Positions 36,076 to 45,950 of a stretch of DNA of 64,000 bases are shown here, in pieces. The stretch's first letter is position 1, and every line of letters starts with the position of its first letter. A program made the translations under genes and the position numbers. The stretch is from contig JAUCBJ010008332.1 in NCBI GenBank assembly GCA_032718475.1, positions 48,835 through 112,834 on the forward strand, in the 5' to 3' direction. The stretch comes from Nemertoderma westbladi. Lineage: Eukaryota; Xenacoelomorpha; Nemertodermatida; Nemertodermatidae. The notes beneath the pieces are model-generated. The model ran no database searches. It worked only from the letters and a program-made list of their open reading frames with translations, and was not told where the DNA came from.

Positions 36076-36856
36076 CCAAGAAGTGAAAATTTAGTATTAG
36101 CGAGTGTCAGGCGCAGTCAGGCAGTCAGGTCAATGTATAGAAGTTTTGTAGACCTACATTATGAATCAGACTGTCTGATCTGAAATTATTATACAGTACA
36201 TTGTCATAATGTATTAATTAGATTTTGATACAGTTCAACAATTATTTCACAACTTATTATTGTTTTAGGTTTGCTGGATGGAAATGTGGGAAGGTGGATG
36301 GGAATGTGAATGTGGGAATCAATAAACGCTGTTGTTACCTACCAATTTAAGGAAAGGAGCAGGTTACAGCGGCAGCATTCTAACCAAAACAATAAACTAT
36401 GTTGTTAACGGTACCAACCACAGTACAAATTGAGGGAAAGTAGCAGAGGATCGGACAGCCACAGCACAATGATCGGTGAACAAAACAAGCCCAAAACAAA
36501 CAAGCCAATAAAAACAAAGAAGACAATGAGCGAGATGGCAAAATAGGCCCCTACAAAATATTGTAGTTAAAAAGTACTGTAAAAGTTTGGTATGGTATGG
36601 TCAATGGTCATTATGTGATTACGGGTCTGCCAAACACCCAACTTTCACCCAACTCAGCAACTACACCCCACTTCCGCCCAACTACACAACTTTCACCCAA
36701 CTACACCCAACTTCAACCCAACTGTATCCAACTTACACCAAACTATACTGTATAGCACCCAACTTCCACAAATTATAATAATGTACAGTAACAAACTCTG
36801 AACTTCTTTGAGGAGTTGCTGAGATATGAGCTTTTTAAAACCTTCATGTACTGTAT

Positions 36857-37367
36857 TTTGCACCCACTGCTGAGCAATTTATGAAAATACTGTAACAAAC
36901 TAACGTTTATATTTATTGCAGGTTGGTTCTAGAATAATTGATGAATTTAACAATAAATATATTGCACCCACTGCTGAGCAATTTATGAAAATACTGTAAC
37001 AAACTAACGTTTATATTTATTGCAGGTTGGTTCTAGAATAATTGATGAATTTAACAATAAATATACAAAGGAGAGACCGAGACTATTGGCGAACGATCCA
37101 GATACCTACAGATGTCTACAGTACATATACCATACTCACCAAAATCCCAACCTAATGAAGCTACATGTACAAACTAAACTGGCGCTGTGGGATTGCGGTG
37201 GAAATGAAAACGGTATTGATATACAGGAGGGTCACACTGTTAACGACGAAATCGCATTGGAAACTTTTGTTGTAAGGAATGACAATGTTTACAATAAGTA
37301 CAAATTTAATGGACATAATTTCTATATTATACAGTACTGTGTGTTTAATGCAATTATAATAATGTAA
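36857..37367 (+). other. Exon-like segment in left arm with 103-107-bp tandem duplication
   Basis: A segment containing GCACCCACTGCTGAGCAATT, TATTTATTGCAG and GGTTGGTTCTAGAATAATTG is present twice in tandem (about 36857-36960 and 36961-37065). After the second TATTTATTGCAG a frame runs through ANDPDTYRCLQYIYHTHQNP to about 37365. The inverted copy in the right arm (40740-40980) has stops, so selection is not evident. It may be a captured host exon of unknown origin. Confidence 0.4.
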
Positions 37368-37802
37368 TTATCCTTTATGTATCATAGAATACAAGAAAAA
37401 AACTAAGCAGCTTTATTTTAAAAATCATGGCCTTTATATTAATTAATAATAATTTATAACAAAACAACAGAAATAATTTTATAACTTTTTACATTTTTGA
37501 TAAACTAAAATGGGATCTGGTAATATCTGTACAGATCAAGAGAAATTCTGCAAAGAACTTTGATTCACTTCTTATTATTATTACTTCTTATTCTTTCTTA
37601 TTATTATCATTCTTATTATGATTCACATACAGGCAATGCCAGAATGGACAAGATCTTTACGAGAATCGATAAGATCGTTATACAGTACAGATCTTAGTGG
37701 AACTAATAATTCATCACACTAAGGTAGAGAATTGCGTACGTTGATCAATGTAATCATATAGACGCGGCCTGTGGTCTCTAGTACATACAGTATATGTACA
37801 GT

Positions 37803-38869
37803 CAGTGGCGGTTCTAGGGGGGGGGGGCAAGGGGGCATTTGCCCCTCCCCAGGTATCTTGGGGGGGGGGGGCTTGCCCCCTCCCTAGCGAAAGGTAATGT
37901 GGCAAATCCGTACCAGTGGGTACCGACTTTTGCTCAAAAACAGACCTCTCTGAGAAAAGACTTCTATTTTTTTTTCAAAATTTAGTTACTACCCGGCGGT
38001 CTCCATTATAAAACACTGATATTTTTGTAAAATTCTGGAACTTTGGGAATTCGGGAAAAAATCGGGAAATTTTTTCAAAGTATAATAATTTTTTTAAATG
38101 TTTTTTTGTTTATTTTTTTTCATTGGGGGCTGCGAGGAACTGTAGCTTGTTTCCGAAACCTCTTCTCCACCGTGCAGTGGCGTGCAGAAGGGGGGGGGGG
38201 GGGGGGGACCTTCCAAGGGGCGCCAAAATTTAAGCAGCAGTGGCATCATAGCCAGCTGATAGTATAATGGTGGTTCCAAGTTTAGCTTATTGATGCTAGA
38301 AATTTAGTCAATCCAACATACAAACATACATACAGTTTGGTTCTGTATTGGTTGCATAGCCTTTCAGCACTGCCCACTTTGCACATGTGAAGGTGTCACA
38401 GGTGAGAAGGTAGATGTCTCCTGCAATTGGTCCATGGTATGGTCACTGGAAATATCTCCATTGGTATGTTCAGTGGCTTTGTGGTTTAAGGCATGCAAGT
38501 AAATTTAAGCAGTAAATTTCTAAATATACTGTAATATAATTTTGCAATTAAAATAGTGAAATGGAAAGGCAGAAAGGAGTGCCACACACGTCACGTCTCT
38601 CCTCCACATCTTTGGAACGATACGGGTTACCACCAGCTGACGGCTGCGACCCTTCCATTAACTAAATAATTAGAGTAGACGCGGGTTTAGACAAAGTTGT
38701 TGTTAGGAATGTTTTTTTTTTGAACGATTTAAAGCTGGCGTTTATAAACTTGTCCAGATCGGACTCCACTGCTTGCGTGGAGCCATTTACAAGTCCGAAA
38801 AATTGACCTCAGCAAATTAAATATTTTGCCCCCCCCCCCCCCCCAAGCAAAATCCTAGAACCGCCCCTG
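37803..38869. mobile_element. hAT-like MITE with perfect 8-bp target duplication
   Basis: The left end is CAGTGGCGGTTCTAGG; the right end CCTAGAACCGCCCCTG is its inverse with one difference. TGTACAGT flanks both sides (37795-37802 and 38870-38877). Long G and C runs follow the termini inward (37817 on; before 38844). A second, partial CAGTGGCGTGCAG end with a G run at about 38174 suggests an inner remnant. No transposase is encoded. Confidence 0.88.
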
Positions 38870-39559
38870 TGTACAGTAGGATATGCCAATATTCCAAAAG
38901 TTCGAGAGGTACTTGCCCGTAACTTTCTAAAATATTGTAACTTTTTCTCCAGTACGCCCATACAAAATTTTGTTGAAAATGGTTAAAATCTTCAAAAGTT
39001 ATTTACGAATGTATTTTTCATTAAAGACAGATGGACAGACAGAAAGACGGACGCAATTACATGAAATTTTGCCCTATTTACTAATTATCATTATGCGTTA
39101 AGGCTCGCCTTTACTGCGTGGCTCGACCCACAATCACAGAAAACCATGGTCACGAAATTTTAAAAATTACGTGTATCACCAAATTTCAATTCCAGAACGA
39201 AAAATACCTGTTATGCCTCTGAACTAAACATTAGATATATTGTACTGTATGGCCTACACAACTCCACATCCAAAAATGCGATGTGTATTAGAATTTCTAT
39301 GGTTTTTGGCAACTTTATAATTTGCTTTATAATTTTTTATTTTGAGAAATTCTGACATAGGGTGCGAGAAAGTGGTGAAAGTTAAGTGTAGTTGGATGAA
39401 AGTTGAATGTAGTTGGGTGGAAGTGGAGCGTAGTTGGGTGAAAGTGAGTCAAAGTTGAGAGTAGTTGTGTGGAGAGCTGGATGTTCTGTGGGACGAGTCA
39501 CGCAGTCATGGCGAGACTTAGCGCACAATTGCAATTAGTAAAAATAAAGCAAAATTTAA

Positions 39560-39900
39560 TCTCCGTCAGTTTACAAAAGCCCGCCTCTGTAATCTGCTCC
39601 TTCCCTCAATTGGTAACAATATCGTTTATTGTTTTGGTTAGAAAAGCCCGCCTCTGTAACCTGCTCCTATCCCTCAATTGGTAACAATATCGTTTATTGT
39701 TTTGGTTAGAAAAGCCCGCCTCTGTAACCTGCTCCTTTTCCTCTATTGGTAACAATATCGTTTATTGTTTTGGTTAGAAAAGCCCGCCTCTGTAACCTGC
39801 TCCTATCCCTCAATTGGTAACAATATCGTTTATTGTTTTGGTTAGAAAAGCCCGCCTCTGTAACCTGCTCCTTTCCCTCTATTGGTAGGTAAAAATAACG
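39560..39900 (+). repeat. ~67-bp tandem repeat (about five copies) inside foldback centre
   Basis: The unit contains GCCCGCCTCTGTAACCTGCT, CCCTCAATTGGTAACAATAT and CGTTTATTGTTTTGGTTAG. The same motif recurs singly at 36340-36450 and 41420-41510 (the arms), 47445-47510 and 60345-60410. Confidence 0.8.
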
Positions 39901-40634
39901 TCATTCCCATCTTCCCACATTCCGATCTCCCTACATTCCCACATTCCCATCCACCTTCCTACATTCCCATCTAATAAGTAATTTAATAATATATCTAATA
40001 AGTAATAAGTAACAAGTAATTTTTTTTAATTATAGAGACATAAATTCAGGCACTATAAATTCAAATATTCAAACACTTTGTGTTTCCCTGTATGGGTTGT
40101 ACATATCTTAGTTTACATATACTGTATGTCGCTGTATATTGGACTTCTTGGGTCTTAAGTTAACCCTATACTGGGCTCCCTGATACAGTATTAAAGGTAA
40201 GAAAATACAAAGTACAGTACTAAATTTGTATAACATTCGAATAATGAATTTATCATGTGTCATGTATGTTAATGGGTCCAGATGTTGTGTTAAAGCCAGT
40301 GTGTTCTTCGCATATTTAACATTAGCCTATGCCTATGGGGAGTATTGTTGTTATAAGATAAATCAGGGGAAGGGAAATACAACTCAACCACTAGATAAAG
40401 CGGCTCTCTTTACTACTTTCAGCTATCCCGGGAGGTTGATTGACAGGCATTTCTAAGCTTTGATATTTAGCCGCTCTAGGTAGACTTGCATTAGGCAAAT
40501 TCCAAGTGATTTCCTAAAGGTTATTTTATTCCTATTATGAACCTAATAGGATCCCATTAGGAGCCTAATATGATCCTATTAGGAGCCTAATAGGATCCTA
40601 TCAGGATCCAATAGGACGTTATTTAAAAGCGTTA

Positions 40635-42036
40635 CTGTATCATGATACATAAAGGATAATTACATAATTATAATTGCATTAAACATACTGTATAATATTG
40701 AATATTATGTCTATTAATTTTGAACGAATTATAGCATTGCCATTCCCATAACAGAAGCTTCCAATGCGATTTCGTCGTTAAGGCTGTGACTGTGACCCTC
40801 CTGTGTATCAATACCTTTTACATTAACACTACGCCAGTTTAGTTTGTACTGTAGCTTCATTAGTTTGGAGTATCGGTGCGTGGTATATGTCGACATCTGT
40901 AGGTATCTGGATCGTTCGCCAATAGTCTCTATCTCTCCTTTGTATATTTATTGTTAAATTTATCAATTATTCTAGAACCAACCTGCAATAAATATAAACG
41001 TTAGTTTGTTACAGTATTTTCATAAATTGCTCAGCAGTGGGTGCAAAATACAGTACATGAAGCTTTTAAAAAGCTCATATCTCAGCAATTCCTCATAGAA
41101 GTTCAGAGTTTGTTACTGTACATATTATAATTTGTGGAAGTTGGGTGCCATACAGTATAGTTTGGTGTAAGTTGGATGAGGTTGGGTTGAAGTTGGGTGT
41201 AGTTGGGTGTTTAGGCAGACCCGTAATCACATAATGACCATTGACCATACCATACCAAACTTTTACAGTACTTTTTAACTACAATATTTTGTTTTTTGCC
41301 TTCTCTCTCATTGTCTTCTTTGTTTTTATTGGCTTGTTTGTTTTGGGCTTGTTTTGTTCATCGATCATTGTGCTTTGGCTGTCCGATCCTCTGCTACTTT
41401 CCCTCAATTTGTACTGTGGTTGGTGCCGTTAACAACATAGTTTATTGTTTTGGTCAGAATGCTGCCGCTGTAACCTGCTCCTTTCCTTAAATTGGTAGGT
41501 AACAACAGCGTTTATTGATTCCCACATTCACATTCCCATCCACCTTCCCATCCAGCAAACCTAAAACAATAATAAGTTGTGAAATAATTGTTGAACTGTA
41601 TCAAAATCTAATTAATACATTATGACAATGTACTGTATAATAATTTCAGATCAGACAGTCTGATTCATAATGTAGGTCTACAAAACTTCTATACATTGAC
41701 CTGACTGCCTGACTGCGCCTGACACTCGCTAATACTAAATTTTCACTTCTTGGTGCTCTTTTGTGGTCTTTTGCATTCTTTTGCTGTCTTTTGCGGTCTT
41801 TTGCTGTCTTTTGCGGTCTTTTGCGGTCTTTTGCGGTAATTCGTCTTGCAGTATATCCATGCCTTCTCTGTTCTTTTGTGGTCTTTTGCAGTCTTTTGCG
41901 GTCTTTTGTGGTTTTTTGCGGTCTTTTGTGGTTTTTTGCGGTCTTTTGTGGTTTTTTGCGGTCTTTTGCGGTCTTTTGTGGTCTTTTGCGGTCTTTTTTG
42001 GTCTTTTGCGGTCTTTTGCGGTAATTCGTAGGACCC
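40635..42036 (-). repeat. Right inverted arm of foldback element
   Basis: Reverse complement of the left arm. It includes the TTTTGCGGTC 10-bp repeats at about 41755-42020 and lacks the 103-bp duplication. Small differences (indels, substitutions) show that the arms have begun to diverge. Confidence 0.85.
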
Positions 42037-42170
42037 TTAAAATAGGGCTACTTTGCCTTAGGACAACTTAACTTTGCCCGATATTTTCTTGATCAACATA
42101 AACACTGTCAACTTTGTCAGCAATTAATTAATTAATTAATAATTAATTTTTGTACTAACTGTACTACTGT

Positions 42171-43243
42171 CAGGGTTGGCAACCAATGGTTTTTCTCACC
42201 ATTGGTTTTTTATGGTTTTTTGGTTTAACCAACTTTTAAAAAAAGGCGAAAAAATTGGTTTTTTATGGTTTTTTATGGTTTTTCATAAAATTTTACAATT
42301 AACGCTGTAAATAATATAAAGCAGACTGGTAGTCGCATTTCTTTTTCATTTTGCACTGTTAGAATGAAAAAATTTCGAACACTTTGAGTTTTGCTCGCGT
42401 TTCTTTTTCATTTTGCACTGTTACATGTAGAATGAACAAATTTCGCTCACTTTGAGGTTTGCTCTCGTTTCTTTTTCATTTTGCACTGTTAGAAGAAAAA
42501 AATTTCGCTCACTTTGAGTTTTGCTCGCGTTTCTTTATCTTATCATTTTGCTGTTTTGCACTGTTCAGCTGTTAGAATGAACAAATTTCTCTCACTTTGA
42601 GTTTTGCTCGCGTTTCTTTTTCATCTGTTCATTTTGCAATCTTAATGAAAAGGTTTTGCTCGCTTCGCTGGCGTATGTTTCTCGTTTACATTGTTAAAAT
42701 GTTGTGTGCGCGTTTTTTTCGGTGCATGCGCGGTATATCTGTATATTGTCAAATACTGCGCGGCTGAAAAATTGTGCGCAGGCGTTGTGCGCGGTTCAGT
42801 GGTGGTTTGCAGCCTGGCAGCCTGGCGTGCAGTGGAGCAGTGCAGACGTCTGGACGTTGGTATGTATTTTTACGTTGTATGTTGTTAGTATTTTGTCACA
42901 TGCTGACATGGGCTGATGGGTTGGATGAGAATAAGGCTGTAAGGACAGAACAGCAGAAGAAACGCTTCAAACCAGCATACTGTACAGCTGTATGTGGCCT
43001 TATTCAGTTATCTGGTTATTCCAGTATTTTGTTCTATTGGCTGATTGGGCAAGCGCAAGGCAGCAAGGGTTGTACTGTCAGACTGTTGTACGTAGACCCT
43101 ACATTTGTATGTATTGCTGTATTGGATTTAATTAAACCACAGAAAAACCATAAAAAACCATAAAAAACCGAAAAAAACCATAATAAACCAAACAATAAAA
43201 CCAAAAATTTTTTTTCAAAAAACCATGGTTTTTGCCATCCCTG
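42171..43243. mobile_element. hAT-like non-autonomous element with perfect 8-bp duplication
   Basis: The termini are CAGGGTTGGCAACCAATGG and, inverted, CCATGGTTTTTGCCATCCCTG. The duplication ACTACTGT is at 42163-42170 and 43244-43251. Inside, about 42320-42660 carries five to six diverged copies of a unit with TTTGAGTTTTGCTCGCGTTT and TTTTGCACTGTTAGAATGAA. The short frames at 42691-43163 look non-coding. Confidence 0.87.
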
Positions 43244-43830
43244 ACTACTGTATAGAGCATTACGGTACTGCGGTAGGCCTACTGCATTAATAGAGGAGAT
43301 TCTAACAGTTCTTAGTTCTTAACTATTAGTTAACTGGACAGCTGAACATCCATGGCGATAGCAAGTCCCTCAAGCTCACAAGGGAGCCATGAGGCCTGAT
43401 GGCTGCGTAGTTTTGCTGAATAATACCCAGCTATAAGGAAGGTTGATGCTCGTTGTGCATACAAAGCAGCAGAACTAAGCAGTAGATTCTAAATTAGTGC
43501 TAAAGGCTAATTATACACATGCAGACATGCATCCTCTATAATCAAATATGTTCAAATCATATTAATTACAGAATTATGTGAACTTAATAATTGTTAGTTC
43601 TTAACTTAGTGCTAAGGCTAATTATACACATGCATCCTCTATAATCAAATATGTTCAAATCATATTAATCAGTTAATTACAGAATTATGTGATATCTATA
43701 TACATACAGATATAACTGTATAATAAAAAACCTAAAGAACCTTTAGGTTTTTTTAAAAACCCTAAGCAAAAAACCTAAACCTATTTTTTTTCTTTAAAAA
43801 ACCTAGGTTTTTTCCACCCCTGATTCACAC

Positions 43831-45190
43831 GCACCAGACAGCCAGATGCGGAAGCGGCAATCTTTCTGCCCGCACTGATGATGATCTATTTTTAAATAAT
43901 ATAACTTACAATATAATTATGTTGTGAATTACATTACAGTAATTTGTTGTGGCATTTTATAGCCTACTGAGTCAGTAAGTATTATTCATGTAAATAGTTT
44001 TTTTTAGTTAATTATGTAATTTATAAGGCCTACTAACCTAAATAGGCCGCTGACTGGGCGTTGGGCATACGGTTGTCACGGTGGTATAGGGGTTGCATCG
44101 TAGAGAGGCAGTGAGTGAGGTGATGCGACGAGGGTGAGGAGCCAGGGCAACTCACTGGAGGCGCAGCTATGAGCAACTGGGTGGCGCAGGTGGTGGGCGT
44201 GTGTTGGGGGTTTCCGGTGGAGATGGTCAGCGAACAATGAACTTAGGAGCACAGGGATATTCTTCATGTTGGAAATGGGATTGCATCGAAGGACAGAGAC
44301 TTAGTTCCTACTAGGAGGAACTAGTACTGGAAGTACCAGTGACTGGAAGACTTAATGGAGGTGGTGTATTACTTGCAATATGGAGGTGAGAAAGGCTTTG
44401 GGTCACGAATATAGAACTACAGGCAATCACAGGAACATAGTTCGTCATCTGACCAAGAATAAACTCTAGGTTGATCAAGATCTTGACGTCAGTGTGGATC
44501 AAGCAACCGCGACTGTGTTGGGTTTCACTAGTGAATCAACAGAGAGGAGCGGTGTTGGAGTGATGCAGCCATGTGGGCATTGGAAGCCCGTGACCTGGAG
44601 TTGGAGTTCAGGGGACTGGGACAGGTTATGACGCCACACCTTAAAACTGTTTATTCACCCATTCTTAATGAAGGATGTGAGTTTAGGAAACTTCAATGTG
44701 GCGTTAAATGCCGGGTTACAGTGATAAGCTAATTCGAGTTGGAAATGATGCACTCTAATGATGAGTGTGTCGGTTGGTGCGAGTGAGTGGAAGCGAACAG
44801 GTAATGTCTGGTGAGGTAGAGAAGGAGGGGAAGGAAATACGATGGCATAATGCCAGAAGTAAGACGGAAATATGAATGTAGGAAGGTAAACACGAGGAAA
44901 GAGCAATTAATGCTTATAATGAACCATTAAGCAACATGGTAAGTCAACAGCAAACCGGTAAGTATATAGCACAAGTAATAGCTACACGCTGAATATGAAA
45001 CAGTGCTGCAGTAGCCATGATCAGTCCTTCAAAATACTACCGGTACATTAACAGCAAAGACTGATAGGCATGATCAACGATAAGACCATGATATGCAGGC
45101 ATAGGGAATAACCTAACTGGCTGCAATATAGATAAACAATTTATACATTATTTCATTACGTTAAGATATCAATTTAGCTAAAATTCTATT
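43831..45190. other. Spacer downstream of the SLC32-like gene
   Basis: The span 44040-44900 is unusually GC-rich and G-rich on the plus strand, with several open minus frames (44076-44267, 44311-44502, 44655-44906). None has a recognisable motif. A decayed retroelement is possible but not shown. Confidence 0.35.
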
Positions 45191-45193
45191 GAA

Positions 45194-45950
45194 TTATCGC
45201 TCAATTCCTGCCATGTAAAAACTATTACTATAATTATAACTGCCATTAGGCAATGGTGGCTCATTCCTAAATTCTAGAACCAACTCATAGACAGCACTAT
45301 ATGAACATATAAAAAACACACAGACGCCGGATACAGCTATAGCTATATTAATTGCCACAGCAACGTAAGTTAGTTTGTCCCATTTTAGATGGAGGTAGAA
45401 CCAAGCAGGACAGATAAAACATAAAAAAGCACCGCAAGTAGAACCTATAATTGAGTTCATTAATTCGTAATACGGAAGAAATGCCGCCCAAACTACCATA
45501 CTTAATATAATAAGTAAACGCCAGAAAACCGCCGAAGTCTTTAATTTTCCCTCATCTGTAGAACAACTTTGGTAACTGGAACAAAGTTTGACACCTTCGT
45601 GAGCTCCGTAAACGCAGGAATTTTCAAAAGTGTCTACAAATGCGAAGTACCACAATGGAGCTTGCAAAAGTGTTCGCAAAATCATAATCACGCTCAGTGT
45701 TGCTTTGGTTATATAATTATCAACGTCGTCTGTGACAATTTCATCAGTATCAATGTTGTATGGAAGAAAACATACGATACTGTAAAATAGTTTTATAATC
45801 GTGGAAAACATATAGCTAGTGTTGATGAGTTTCGGGAATAAGTTGGGGTCTTCCATTGTATCTTCGAATCTGATGAATACAACATGTCCCATATTGGATA
45901 GGATTATGAAGCTAACAGCCACGGCTGCGCCGCTCAAGTTGCCTTCCAAT
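45194..45950 (-). CDS. SLC32-like gene, last exon
   Basis: 757 bp after CTATCAACAG, encoding LEGNLSGAAVAVSF and the last transmembrane helices. NGSYNYSNSF near the C-terminus contains two possible N-glycosylation sequons. Stop TAA at 45194-45196. Confidence 0.8.

Larger units (their letters stand above)
35792..42036. mobile_element. Foldback (TU-like) element with long inverted arms and 10-bp tandem repeats
   Basis: It starts CGGTCCTACGAATTACCGC and ends with the inverse GCGGTAATTCGTAGGACCC, flanked by a perfect 8-bp duplication TTAAAATA (35784-35791 and 42037-42044). The left arm is 35792 to about 37386 and the right arm about 40635 to 42036. They are highly similar inverted copies. Each arm has an outer domain of 10-bp units (ACCGCAAAAG and variants, about 270 bp) and an inner non-repetitive domain of about 1.1-1.3 kb. 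The centre (37387-40634) holds no transposase. Sea urchin TU and Drosophila FB elements have this architecture, TU with an 8-bp duplication. Confidence 0.82.
35668..43822. mobile_element. hAT-like element (outermost), interrupted by two later insertions
   Basis: The left terminus CAGGGCTGGCAACGTAGG (35668 on) and right terminus CCTAGGTTTTTTCCACCCCTG (ending 43822) are inverted relatives. The flanking octamers ATGCACAC (35660-35667) and ATTCACAC (43823-43830) match at 7 of 8 positions. Subterminal sequence is rich in CCTAGGTTTTTT words on both sides. After removing the nested elements at 35792-42036 and 42171-43243 only about 0.8 kb remains, so the original was a non-autonomous, MITE-sized element. 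Confidence 0.72.

Noticed and set aside
35777-36094. Lys/Arg/Gln/Thr-rich and Phe/Cys/Leu-rich open frames, also at 41761-42071
   Set aside because: Artefacts of the 10-bp tandem repeat in the foldback arms; several overlapping frames on both strands are open at once.
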